From Pseudarcicella hirudinis (GTDB taxonomy: Bacteria; Bacteroidota; Bacteroidia; Cytophagales; Spirosomataceae), in NCBI RefSeq assembly GCF_900115665.1, contig NZ_FOXH01000005.1, positions 62,001 to 126,000 on the forward strand: a stretch of DNA of 64,000 nucleotides, written 5' to 3'. The notes under the pieces were generated by a model. That model searched no databases, was not told the DNA's origin, and was given only the letters and a program-made list of their open reading frames with translations. This document shows positions 54,107 through 63,293 of the stretch, in pieces; the stretch's first letter is position 1, and every line of letters starts with the position of its first letter. The position numbers and the translations under genes are program-made.

Positions 54107-54145
54107 AAACGAAAAGGCACTGAAAATCAGTGCCTTTTCGTTTTT
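54107..54145. terminator. Terminator after the AraC gene at 54163
   Basis: AACGAAAAGGCACTGA pairs perfectly with TCAGTGCCTTTTCGTT around a three-base loop. T-rich sequence follows in both directions. It lies 18 bases after the AraC stop. Confidence 0.9.
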
Positions 54146-54162
54146 AATCATAATACTCAATG

Positions 54163-55059
54163 CTAATTAATCGTCCTGTACTCAACCGGAGTGCAGCCAA
54201 CACGCTGTTTAAATAAACGGGTAAAATGCTGCGGATACTTAAATCCCAGTTCATATGCTATCTCACTCATAGATTTATCGACATTAAGAATCCGTTCTTT
54301 AGCCAAATCAATCACTTTCGCATGTATGTATTCCTGAGCGGCCCTTCCGGTTTCCTTCTTAATTAAATCGCCAAAATAATTCGCTGATAAATTCAGTTTA
54401 TCTGCACTCCATGCTACTGATGGTAAACCTTCGGTCTGAGGTCTGTCAGATTTAAAATAATCATTCAGCAAGGTTTCGAATTTTTCGATAACCCCTTTAT
54501 GTACATTATCTCTTGTAATAAACTGGCGATCGTAAAAACGTGTACAGTAATTCAGAAACAGTTCAATATTTGACGCAATCAGCGTTTTGCTGTGTTTGTC
54601 TATTGTTTGCTGCAATTCAAACTCAATTTTCCCGAAGCAATCCAATACAATCTGCCTTTCTTTATCTGAAAGGTGCAGAGCTTCATTCACATCATAAGAG
54701 AAGAACGAATAATCCTGTATATGCTTTCCTAAAGAAGTCCCCTTTATCAACTCAGGATGAAAAAGTAATGCCCATCCTTTTGGCTCAAATGTTGTTACTT
54801 TGGGCATCACACCCACTACCTGGCCCGGTGCTACAAATACCAGGGTTCCTTCCTGATAATCGTAAAAACTACGTCCATACCTTAACTCACCACATTTGAA
54901 TTCTTTCAGAAACACGGCGTACATCCCGAAATTAAACGTTTGTGCAGGCATTGGTTTTACTTTGGATAAATCCAGAACCGTTACCAGCGGATGCAATGTT
55001 TCCACTCCACGCAAAGCATTGTATTGTGCCAGACTCTCCAGTTTTACTATTTCTTCCAT
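54163..55059 (-). CDS. AraC family transcriptional regulator
   Basis: 298-residue regulator with an N-terminal sensor domain (GWALLFHPELIKGTSLGKHI, YSFFSYDVNEALHLSDKERQ) and a C-terminal AraC helix-turn-helix pair (MSEIAYELGFKYPQHFTRLF, VGCTPVEYRTIN). It is a close paralogue of 42519-43424, sharing the same blocks in the same order. I place the start at the ATG at 55059. The longer frame would start on a TTG at 55083 that lies inside the promoter box. YdeI-type genes on both sides may be targets. Confidence 0.92.
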   Translation of the reverse strand: MEEIVKLESLAQYNALRGVETLHPLVTVLDLSKVKPMPAQTFNFGMYAVFLKEFKCGELRYGRSFYDYQEGTLVFVAPGQVVGVMPKVTTFEPKGWALLFHPELIKGTSLGKHIQDYSFFSYDVNEALHLSDKERQIVLDCFGKIEFELQQTIDKHSKTLIASNIELFLNYCTRFYDRQFITRDNVHKGVIEKFETLLNDYFKSDRPQTEGLPSVAWSADKLNLSANYFGDLIKKETGRAAQEYIHAKVIDLAKERILNVDKSMSEIAYELGFKYPQHFTRLFKQRVGCTPVEYRTIN

Positions 55060-55080
55060 AATACCTTTAGTTTTCCGATA

Positions 55081-55088
55081 CAAATTTA
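55081..55088 (-). promoter_or_regulatory. -7 box for the AraC gene
   Basis: TAAATTTG on the minus strand, 21 bases before the ATG at 55059. It rules out an upstream TTG start. Confidence 0.5.
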
Positions 55089-55246
55089 AATGTTCCTTTC
55101 AAGCAATAAAATCCTGCGGATGATATCAGTGATAATGGTAAGCATTGCAGTAATCTATATACAAACTACAGGACTTTCGGAAACGCTTAGCGTTTACAAA
55201 AAGATAAAATACCCACTGGTAATCAATCCTTTATTTTCAAAACATC

Positions 55247-55813
55247 TTATCTGAACGGTTTGGGTTTTAACTTTCGGACAGCTGATTCTGCTATTTCTGC
55301 AATCCGCATTTGCCTTGTTTCCTGTCGTTTAGCAAGTACAAGCCATTGTAAAATAACCTTTTTTGCAGACTTGCTTAAACATAGAAAGTAGTCCATTGCC
55401 TCTGGTCTGGCATTAAGTTCCTGTTCCAGGTCTCCCGGTATTTTTAATTCCTCCACGTCATCCAGAATCGTCCATGAACCATTTTGTTTAGCCTTTTCAA
55501 TGCAGTCAAATCCTGCCTTAGTCATCAGGCCCTGTTCAATGAGTTTTCTGACTTTCTCTTTATTTACTTTCGACCAGGTTCCATGAGGTTTTCTTTTGCT
55601 GAAAAACTGAATGAATTTCTCTTCGTCAACCGGCTTTCTTTTGCTATCCACCCAGCCGAAGCAAAGGGCTTCATCAACTGCTTCACTCCAGGCAATAATT
55701 GGTTTGTCTGATTCTTTTTTGTATAAAACAAGCCAAACGGATTGTTCAGCTTTATGATTCTTCTCTAACCATTGTCTCCACTCATGCAGGCTTTCCGGGC
55801 AAAACGTTTCCAT
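55247..55813 (-). CDS. YdeI/OmpD-associated family protein
   Basis: 188 residues of the classic YdeI form: FCPESLHEWRQWLEKNHK at the start, SVWLVLYKKESDKPIIAWSE, ALCFGWVDSKRKPVDEEKF, FSKRKPHGTWSKVNKEKV, and a C-terminal helical pair ending KLKPKPFR. Cytosolic, function unknown. It starts 11 bases after the DUF1761 stop, so the two genes are an operon. Confidence 0.92.
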   Translation of the reverse strand: METFCPESLHEWRQWLEKNHKAEQSVWLVLYKKESDKPIIAWSEAVDEALCFGWVDSKRKPVDEEKFIQFFSKRKPHGTWSKVNKEKVRKLIEQGLMTKAGFDCIEKAKQNGSWTILDDVEELKIPGDLEQELNARPEAMDYFLCLSKSAKKVILQWLVLAKRQETRQMRIAEIAESAVRKLKPKPFR

Positions 55814-55824
55814 AATTAAGTCTG

Positions 55825-56238
55825 TTATTTCATAATTAATAAAATAACGCTTATCATCAAAATCCCCGCTAAATGATATGAGCCACTAATAATTCCGTAA
55901 AGAATGGGACGTGGAATATTTGGATTGATAGCAATATTAACCGTATTAGCAACCAAAAAGCCAAAACCAATCAGTAAAGAAAACTCTAATGCTGCATTAA
56001 AAGATGAAATATTCAGTGTGTAAAACAAAATGGCGCTCGCAATGGTAATCACAAGACTGCAAAGAGCAGGCCCGATAATGAAAATAGGCTTGTTGGGTAA
56101 AGTTTCGTTTTCACGGCCTAAGGAAATTTTGTAAGGCTTACTGAAGAATAAAGTGAACCATAAAGCTCCAAGGATAAAATAAGCAGCGAATGCCAGTAAA
56201 ACACTTACCCAGTTTAAATTGGCTAATTGATTGATCAT
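55825..56238 (-). CDS. DUF1761 family membrane protein
   Basis: Membrane protein of 137 residues with four helices: ~9-30 (VSVLLAFAAYFILGALWFTLFF), ~52-72, ~80-101 and ~112-134. The ALWFTLFFSKPY motif is characteristic of DUF1761. No known function. First gene of a pair with the YdeI-type gene. A TAGATTTG box lies at 56265-56272. Confidence 0.88.
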   Translation of the reverse strand: MINQLANLNWVSVLLAFAAYFILGALWFTLFFSKPYKISLGRENETLPNKPIFIIGPALCSLVITIASAILFYTLNISSFNAALEFSLLIGFGFLVANTVNIAINPNIPRPILYGIISGSYHLAGILMISVILLIMK

Positions 56239-56264
56239 AAAATTGTTTTTTTAAGTTTATGATG

Positions 56265-56272
56265 CAAATCTA
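56265..56272 (-). promoter_or_regulatory. -7 box for the DUF1761-ydeI pair
   Basis: TAGATTTG on the minus strand fits TAnnTTTG and lies 26 bases before the ATG at 56238. Confidence 0.45.
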
Positions 56273-56314
56273 AATTGGCTAAATGACAGCCCTATGTCAG
56301 GGGTATTTCAGAAA

Positions 56315-57007
56315 CTAATAAAATTTATCAAAATATTCCTGCAGAGTCATTTTGTGTGGGGTAAATTTTTCTGAAAGAAGCTCCATTTTTTTAATCCTGT
56401 CAAGCCGGAAATACCGAAATTCTTTTCGCAAACGGCACCAGGCTACCAGCAACCAGTTTTCCTGCGTGCTCAGCAAGGCAAATGGTTCCACCAATCTGGT
56501 TGTGGTATTATTCGCTTCATTGGTATAATCAATTCTGGTCAGGTAAAAATTGGTTAATGCAAACTGTAAATCAGATAAATTATTACTGCTTCTTTCCCGG
56601 TTGGTATTTTGGTTAAATCGGGTTCTTTCTGCCAGCAGATTAGCATGGTCTTTTGCATTCTGCCCAAGTACCGCCTTAATTTTGTCTATAGCTTCTGAAT
56701 AATCTTTTACAAACGAAGCGTCTTTGTTATTTAAAACTAATTGTTCTGCCAGAATCAAGGCATTAGCCTGGCTTTCTGTAAACATTATGGGTGGAATCCG
56801 GTAATGTTCCATAAGAGAATACCCTTTACCTTCTTCCGTCATAATTGGCACACCTGCCTGTTCCAAGGCTCTGATATCCCTGTAAATTGTCCTGACACTT
56901 ACCGAAAATCTGTTTGCCAGTTCCGTTGCCGTCAAAAGCCGTTTAGTCTGCAATTGGATGAGAATTGCAGTCAGTCTGGGAAGTCGTTTAGTATCTACAT
57001 TGTCCAT
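56315..57007 (-). CDS. YafY-type transcriptional regulator (HTH_11 + WYL)
   Basis: Regulator of 230 residues from the ATG at 57007 (MDNVDTKRLPRLTAIL). A longer frame begins 14 codons earlier with no support. The N-terminal HTH_11 has LTATELANRFSVSVRTIYRD and IRALEQAGVPIMTEEGKGY. The WYL-like ligand domain includes VEPFALLSTQENWLLVAWCR and KEFRYFRLDRIKKMELL. WYL proteins bind nucleotides or oligonucleotides in several systems. It is divergent from an SDR gene, and the palindrome at 57100-57115 between them may be its operator. Confidence 0.93.
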   Translation of the reverse strand: MDNVDTKRLPRLTAILIQLQTKRLLTATELANRFSVSVRTIYRDIRALEQAGVPIMTEEGKGYSLMEHYRIPPIMFTESQANALILAEQLVLNNKDASFVKDYSEAIDKIKAVLGQNAKDHANLLAERTRFNQNTNRERSSNNLSDLQFALTNFYLTRIDYTNEANNTTTRLVEPFALLSTQENWLLVAWCRLRKEFRYFRLDRIKKMELLSEKFTPHKMTLQEYFDKFY

Positions 57008-57099
57008 ACGCACACAAATTACATTCAAATAGTGAATTATCCTGCTCAATATATGTCGAAGCTTGAATAAGTCGGATAAATAAAAGTTTTATTACGCTG

Positions 57100-57115
57100 A
57101 AATACCTTGGTATTT
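57100..57115. promoter_or_regulatory. Perfect palindrome in the YafY/SDR divergent gap
   Basis: AAATACC-TT-GGTATTT, seven-base arms, roughly midway between the two divergent starts. Likely operator by position only. Confidence 0.42.
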
Positions 57116-57233
57116 TATTAACTTACTTTCAGCACTTTATCTGTTTTTTATTGTTGATACAACGATAAATCTGAACGAGGCTGCAAATATTCATTATCCT
57201 TCAAAAATACAACTCGGATTCAATCTGTTAACT

Positions 57234-57905
57234 ATGAACAAACGGGTTTTAATTACAGGAACAAGTAAAGGAATCGGCTTTGCACTGGCAAAAATGTTTT
57301 TAAACAATGGCTTCAGTGTTATCGGAACCTGCAGAACAGGTAAAATTGCTGAAATTACAAATCCGGAGTTTGATGTCCTGGCCTTAGATTTATCCAACCC
57401 TGACCGTATAAAGGAGTTTGAGAAAGCGTTTCAGAATAAAGGTATTTCGATAGACATTTTAATCAATAATGCCGGGATTGGCCCTGATTTAGATTCTGAA
57501 TATCCGGATGAAGAAACATTTAAACAAACTTTTGAGGTAAATGTAACCGGAACAACATTTTTTACGGAATTGATGCTTAAACACATCAGCAAAAACGGAA
57601 AAATAATCAATATTTCTTCCAAAATGGGTTCCATAGACTTATGTGAGCTGGCAGATTCTGCTGCATACAGGATGTCAAAAACGGCCATAAATATGTACAC
57701 AAAAATATTGGCAAACCGATTGGCCGGACAGCTGTCTGTGGCAGCGATACATCCGGGTTGGGTAAGAACCACCATCGCAAAAAGTAATGTAAACGGACGT
57801 CTTTCAGCAGAAGAATCAGCGGCGAAAATACTTGAATTTGTTTTAAGTAATTTCAGGACAGGAATATTCTGGAATGCAGAAACCCAGACGGAGTGCAAAT
57901 GGTAA
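57234..57905 (+). CDS. Short-chain dehydrogenase/reductase (SDR)
   Basis: 223 residues, Rossmann fold, with TGTSKGIGFALAKMF as the cofactor loop, NNAGIGPD, the catalytic Ser in INISSKMGS, and YRMSK giving Tyr and Lys of the active site. HPGWVRTTIA follows, as is usual. It is short but complete. Divergent from the YafY regulator, so probably under its control. Substrate unknown. The VOC gene follows at 64 bases. Confidence 0.93.
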   Translation: MNKRVLITGTSKGIGFALAKMFLNNGFSVIGTCRTGKIAEITNPEFDVLALDLSNPDRIKEFEKAFQNKGISIDILINNAGIGPDLDSEYPDEETFKQTFEVNVTGTTFFTELMLKHISKNGKIINISSKMGSIDLCELADSAAYRMSKTAINMYTKILANRLAGQLSVAAIHPGWVRTTIAKSNVNGRLSAEESAAKILEFVLSNFRTGIFWNAETQTECKW

Positions 57906-57969
57906 AGTAATATAAAACTTAGTAAAAGAATACAAGACAATATTATGTAATATTATAAATCTGAAGACC

Positions 57970-58497
57970 ATGAAAAAAACATTAATTACCACATTGACAC
58001 TTATGACGACCTTCGGACTTGGTTTCGCTTTCAACGATCTTGTTTCATCAAAATCTGCAGACAAGGAAAACGTCAGAAAAGTGACCGGAATTGGCGGTAT
58101 CTTTTTTAAATGCAAGGATCCAAAGAAAATGAGAGAGTGGTACAAAATACATCTCGGTTTAAATACTAACCAATACGGAGCCGTTTTTGAATGGAGACAA
58201 GCTATTGATTCGACCCAAAAAGGATATACACAGTGGAGTCCTTTTAAAGAATCAACAAAATATTTTGAACCTTCAACGAAGGATTTCATAATCAATTACA
58301 GGGTTGTTAACCTTGAATCGCTTGTAGAAGAACTAAAAAAAGACAGTGTAACAATTGCAGACAAAATTGAAACAGCTGAATACGGAAAATTTGTCCACAT
58401 TATTGACATAGAAGGAAATAAAGTGGAATTATGGGAGCCAAATGATATTGAATACGAAAGACTGGGAAATAAAATGGGAAGCAAGACCACTAAATAA
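57970..58497 (+). CDS. VOC family (glyoxalase-like) protein with N-terminal signal
   Basis: 175 residues. A hydrophobic N-terminus (MKKTLITTLTLMTTFGLGFA) suggests export or membrane anchoring, unusual for this mostly cytosolic family. The VOC domain includes GGIFFKCKDPKKMREWYKIH, then YRVVNLESLVEELKKD and a terminal DIEGNKVELWEP. The final Glu is a typical metal ligand in such domains. It follows the SDR gene on the same strand. Function unknown. Confidence 0.88.
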   Translation: MKKTLITTLTLMTTFGLGFAFNDLVSSKSADKENVRKVTGIGGIFFKCKDPKKMREWYKIHLGLNTNQYGAVFEWRQAIDSTQKGYTQWSPFKESTKYFEPSTKDFIINYRVVNLESLVEELKKDSVTIADKIETAEYGKFVHIIDIEGNKVELWEPNDIEYERLGNKMGSKTTK

Positions 58498-58574
58498 GTT
58501 TTTTCCCTTTGGAAAATCTTTGTAAACAAGTAACAAATCAGATTGATTGTGGTATAAACCTGAATTTCGTATTT

Positions 58575-58582
58575 TAAATTTG
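58575..58582 (+). promoter_or_regulatory. -7 box for the Crp/Fnr gene
   Basis: TAAATTTG, 36 bases before the ATG at 58619. No good TTG at 17-23 bases upstream. Confidence 0.42.
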
Positions 58583-58618
58583 CTTAATGAGCAAGCTTAA
58601 AACCCATATTTCAAAAAC

Positions 58619-59203
58619 ATGAAGCAATCGCTTAAACAAATTATTAAAACAACTATTTCTATTCCGGAAGAAGACATTGATTTTATGCTTGCATTATTTA
58701 AGCCATTAAGTCTTGGGAAAGAGGGTTATTTTTTAAAAGTTGGCAATCGCTGTAATCAGGTAGCTTTCATAAATTCAGGAATTTTAAGAAATTATTATCC
58801 TAATGAAAAAGGTGAAGAAACTACCTGTCATTTCGCATTGCCTAACGACTTTATTACTTCGTTCCCAAGTTTAACAACCAATAATCCTTCTACTGAAAAT
58901 ATACAGGCCTTGTCACCTGCGGAATTACTGGTTATTGACAAGCAAGATTTAGAAATGTTGTATGAAAAAATCCCGGCAACACAGGAGTTCGGTCGAAAAG
59001 CAGCTGAAAACCTGACCATTACTATGGAGAAAAGAATTGCACTTTTTCTCAATAATACCGCCGAAGAAAGATATCACTTTCTAATGAAGTATAATCCGAT
59101 TCTCATTCAGACTGTCCCGCTTCAATATCTGGCTACCTACCTTGGTATTACTCCTCAGCATTTAAGCAGGTTAAGAAAAAACACTATCAAATCCGTTTTT
59201 TAA
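58619..59203 (+). CDS. Crp/Fnr family transcriptional regulator
   Basis: 194 residues. An N-terminal cyclic-nucleotide-binding fold covers ~25-120 (GYFLKVGNRCNQVAFINSGI, EKGEETTCHFALPNDFI). A C-terminal helix-turn-helix ends with LQYLATYLGITPQHLSRLRK. It has no Fnr-type Cys cluster and does not preserve the full cAMP-binding PRE/R-T-S motif, as in many Bacteroidota members whose effector is unknown. It lies just upstream of a frameshifted outer-membrane-type gene. Confidence 0.93.
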   Translation: MKQSLKQIIKTTISIPEEDIDFMLALFKPLSLGKEGYFLKVGNRCNQVAFINSGILRNYYPNEKGEETTCHFALPNDFITSFPSLTTNNPSTENIQALSPAELLVIDKQDLEMLYEKIPATQEFGRKAAENLTITMEKRIALFLNNTAEERYHFLMKYNPILIQTVPLQYLATYLGITPQHLSRLRKNTIKSVF

Positions 59204-59240
59204 CTTTTGTTCAGTAGAATGGGAGGCCGCAAGGAGACCT

Positions 59241-59274
59241 TTGTACCATTAATAACTTTTAAAAATTGGTACAA
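59241..59274 (+). promoter_or_regulatory. Inverted repeat overlapping the start of the OMP-like gene
   Basis: TTGTACCA and TGGTACAA are perfect eight-base arms separated by 18 bases, the second ending on the A of the ATG at 59274. It could be a regulator site or a start-masking hairpin. Confidence 0.3.
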
Positions 59275-59929
59275 TGCAAAAAATCAAAAAATCCTTATTC
59301 TTTATTGCATCTGCAATAATGTTGTGTAACGCTTCCTTTGCACAAGACAAAAAACCATTCCTTTATTCCAACAGAATCAGCATTTTAGCGGGTCTGATTC
59401 AGCCAATGGTATTAAAAGGAGGGAATATAGAAATTACCTACTTTAGAGTTTTGATTATTCACATGGCTTTTCTCTGGAAATGTCTGGCGGAACAATTACA
59501 GGTGAAGCAAAAACGCAAAAACTGGCGTACCATTTACCTTACTCAACAGGTTTTGGAATTGGCTATCGTTTTACATCATTTTTTGATGTACGCATAGAAC
59601 CCAAAATACATAGCTGGGAAGTATATTACGATGGGGAAACTCAAAATCCTGCCAATCTTATAAAATCCTATAAAACCTATACTGTTGGCCTGGGAGCATA
59701 TTATCGTTATATGCCTTTTAAAAAACAAGATAATTGGCTGCAAGGTATTACTACAAGTTCCAGTTTGCGTTGGTGGCCAAATGTAGCAAGCAGTCTGACA
59801 AATGACACTTTTAGCTATCATAATAAATTCAGCAATAACGATGAAGTTTTAAAAGTTTCCAACATCGGAATTTCAGGAACGCAATTTTTGGTTAATGTCA
59901 GTATTGGATATATTTTTGGAGGTAAATAG
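59274..59929 (+). pseudogene. Outer-membrane beta-barrel-like protein, frameshifted
   Basis: The first frame (59274-59597) begins with a good signal peptide (MQKIKKSLFFIASAIMLCNA, then SFAQ) and continues as barrel-like sequence to about GGNIEITYF. The rest lies in another frame, joined near 59440-59455, reading SFDYSHGFSLEMSGGTITGE, YSTGFGIGYRFTSFFDVRIE, GLGAYYRYMPF and the terminal VSIGYIFGGK. Together they would make about 215 residues with alternating strands and an aromatic end, as in small porin-like proteins. One indel breaks the gene. Sequencing error is possible. Confidence 0.75.
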
Positions 59930-60047
59930 AAGTGGTCTGTCTATTGTGCAAAACTGAACTCCGGGATTTCAATTTCACCCGGTCAGTAAACCCAAAACTC
60001 CGGCCGTCATTTTAACATTAAGTGCATTTTAAATAACTGATTTCAGT

Positions 60048-60866
60048 ATGAAAGTATTTATTGTTGATGCTTTTACAGATGAAGCATTCAAAGGCAATCC
60101 CGCAGGAGTTTGTCTGCCGGATACTGAATTAGATTCTGCAACAATGCAAATGATAGCAAAAGAACTTAACCTGCCGGCAACTGCGTTTTTATGGCCATCA
60201 GAGAACAACGATATAGCATATACGATTCGTTATTTCACACCTGCGGTAGAATTAGACTTTTGCGGACATGCCACACTGGCTTCTGCAAAAGTCATTTTAC
60301 ATCATTTGAACAAAACCTCAGTTAATTTTTCGGCAAACTACCAACTGACAATACCTGCAAGCAGTCAAGGTGAAAATATTAAGATGGCATTTCCATTGTA
60401 CGAAACTTCTGATTTTATACCGGACAAGGCACTTTATGAAGCCTTCGGCATTGAAAATGCCCTTAAGACAAAATTTGCCGAAGAACTGGATATGCTTATT
60501 ATAGAAGTGGCTGATAAAACAACATTAATTAATATCAAACCCGACTTTACCCGGGCGGTTCAGACATCCGGGGTTGTAAAACAGGTGGTTATAACTGCAA
60601 AATCACAGGATTCAGATTATGATTTCTATTCCAGGTCTTTTTGTCCCTGGTTGGGAGTTAATGAAGATGCCGTAACAGGTGCTTCACATGCTGTTTTAGC
60701 AAAATACTGGGGCAATATTTTAGGCAAAAAGGAAATGCTTGCCTATCAGGCATCTGAACGTGGCGGTTTTATGCGCTTAAAAATTATCAGTGACACAACA
60801 CTTGAAGTAATAAGCAACGCCAAAATTATATTCGAAGGAAGAATGCCTGAGCATTATTTAGTTTAA
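60048..60866 (+). CDS. PhzF family isomerase-like protein
   Basis: 272 residues of the PhzF/diaminopimelate-epimerase-like fold with two similar halves. Conserved parts: VDAFTDEAFKGNPAGVCLP, the IRYFTPAVELDFCGHATLAS segment, and WLGVNEDAVTGASHAVLAKY in the second half. The position of the catalytic Glu in the usual SETxF motif is Ala44 here (LPATAF), so isomerase chemistry may differ or be lost. Cytosolic. Stands alone. Start ATG at 60048. Confidence 0.92.
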   Translation: MKVFIVDAFTDEAFKGNPAGVCLPDTELDSATMQMIAKELNLPATAFLWPSENNDIAYTIRYFTPAVELDFCGHATLASAKVILHHLNKTSVNFSANYQLTIPASSQGENIKMAFPLYETSDFIPDKALYEAFGIENALKTKFAEELDMLIIEVADKTTLINIKPDFTRAVQTSGVVKQVVITAKSQDSDYDFYSRSFCPWLGVNEDAVTGASHAVLAKYWGNILGKKEMLAYQASERGGFMRLKIISDTTLEVISNAKIIFEGRMPEHYLV

Positions 60867-61053
60867 AATCTTCGTTTGTCTAAGGCCTGTGCAGCCTTTT
60901 CTCCATTTTCAAATCTGACATTTATGCATCAGTAATATTGGTAAGTAATACCGTAATATATATAACAAAAGATCAGGCAACAGACTAGAACTTTGTAATG
61001 GTAAAAACGCAGGAATTCTGCCGAAATTATCTGAATATAATTATTGATTATAA

Positions 61054-62040
<987 letters not shown>

Positions 62041-62053
62041 TCGGTCAGAAGCC

Positions 62054-62094
62054 TGACATTTTAAACAAAGTAAGTTGACGTTTTAAACAAAATA
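62054..62094 (+). promoter_or_regulatory. Direct repeats upstream of the SDR gene, candidate operator
   Basis: TGACATTTTAAACAAAGTA and TGACGTTTTAAACAAAATA occur 22 bases apart, two helical turns, just upstream of the TAATTTTG box. The layout resembles AraC-type binding sites. Confidence 0.45.
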
Positions 62095-62112
62095 GCCTGA
62101 CCACTATACTCC

Positions 62113-62120
62113 TAATTTTG
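62113..62120 (+). promoter_or_regulatory. -7 box for the SDR gene at 62144
   Basis: TAATTTTG, 23 bases before the ATG. The direct repeats end 18 bases before it, so an activator there would sit beside RNA polymerase. Confidence 0.5.
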
Positions 62121-62143
62121 TCCTATCAATTAAACTTAAAAAA

Positions 62144-63163
62144 ATGGGACAGAATAATTATCAGGGAGCATTACAACAACCCGTCGGTTCAGGATTTAAC
62201 GCAACCTCAACTGCAAATGATGTAATACAAGGCATTGACCTTAAGGGAAAAGTCGTAATTGTGACTGGCGGTCATACCGGAATCGGTTTGGAAACTACCA
62301 AAGTTCTTGCCTACGCAGGAGCTACGGTAATTGTTCCTGCCAGAGATACAGATAAGGCACAAAAAAACCTGAAAGGTATCGACAATGCAGAACTGGAAAC
62401 AATGGATCTGATGAATCCGGATTCTATAGATGCGTTTGCAGAAAAATTTCTGACTTCCGGCAGACCGCTTCATTTGCTGATCAACAATGCCGGAATAATG
62501 TGGGTACCTTTACGCAGGGACTTCCGTGGTTTCGAATCACAATTAGTGACCAATCATCTCGGGCAATTTCAGCTTACAGCAAGACTATGGCCTGCCCTGA
62601 AAAAAGCCAATGGAGCAAGGGTGGTAAATGTATCTTCTTTCGGGCATCAGATGGCTCCTTTTAACTTTGAAGATCCGAATTTTGAAAATCGCGAATACCA
62701 CACTTTGCAAGGATATGGGCAATCAAAAACAGCCGGTAATTTATTTGCAGTAGAACTAGACAGTCGCGGAAAGTCTTTTGGAGTCAGAGCATATTCATTA
62801 CATCCTGGAAACGTAAACGGAACGGATCTGGCAAGAGAAGAACCTATAGAATTATTCAAACAAATGGGAACGCATGATGAGGAAGGAAACCTTAAACCAG
62901 AGGTTGCTGCACGCCTGAAAACTATTCCGCAAGGGGCTGCCACTACAATCTGGTGTGCAACAAGTCCTTTACTCAATAATATCGGCGGAGTGTATTGTGA
63001 GGATGCAGATATCGCAGAGCTGGATCTGGGAAATATAGAACACAGATATGATGATCCTTCAACAATCCGAGGAGTACAGCCTTATTCGTTGGATGAAGCA
63101 AATGCCAGACGGCTCTGGAATTTAAGCGAGGAAATGACCAGCATTGCATTTCCGGTAAATTAA
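62144..63163 (+). CDS. Short-chain dehydrogenase/reductase, retinol-dehydrogenase-like
   Basis: 339 residues, longer than simple SDRs and of the retinol/protochlorophyllide-reductase-like group. Cofactor loop VTGGHTGIGLETTKVL (TGGxxGIG), NNAGIMWVP, catalytic Ser in NVSSFGHQM and YGQSK for Tyr and Lys, then LHPGNVNGTDLA. The C-terminal extension includes YCEDADIAELD. Substrate unknown. The direct repeats upstream and the AraC gene downstream suggest induced expression. Confidence 0.94.
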   Translation: MGQNNYQGALQQPVGSGFNATSTANDVIQGIDLKGKVVIVTGGHTGIGLETTKVLAYAGATVIVPARDTDKAQKNLKGIDNAELETMDLMNPDSIDAFAEKFLTSGRPLHLLINNAGIMWVPLRRDFRGFESQLVTNHLGQFQLTARLWPALKKANGARVVNVSSFGHQMAPFNFEDPNFENREYHTLQGYGQSKTAGNLFAVELDSRGKSFGVRAYSLHPGNVNGTDLAREEPIELFKQMGTHDEEGNLKPEVAARLKTIPQGAATTIWCATSPLLNNIGGVYCEDADIAELDLGNIEHRYDDPSTIRGVQPYSLDEANARRLWNLSEEMTSIAFPVN

Positions 63164-63214
63164 GCTAAATAATCAGCTATTTGCTTATCTCCTGTAACCT
63201 CATCATACAAATTG

Positions 63215-63257
63215 ATTAAGCAATAAAACAAAGCATATTTTTGTTTTATTGCTTAAT
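63215..63257 (+). terminator. 18-base perfect hairpin between the SDR and AraC genes
   Basis: ATTAAGCAATAAAACAAA and its exact complement TTTGTTTTATTGCTTAAT enclose a seven-base loop, 51 bases after the SDR stop. It is AT-rich with a weak T tail. It may terminate the SDR message or serve as an operator for the following gene. Confidence 0.55.
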
Positions 63258-63293
63258 TTAGGCAAATAAAATTCGCAGCAGACCCTCGACAGG

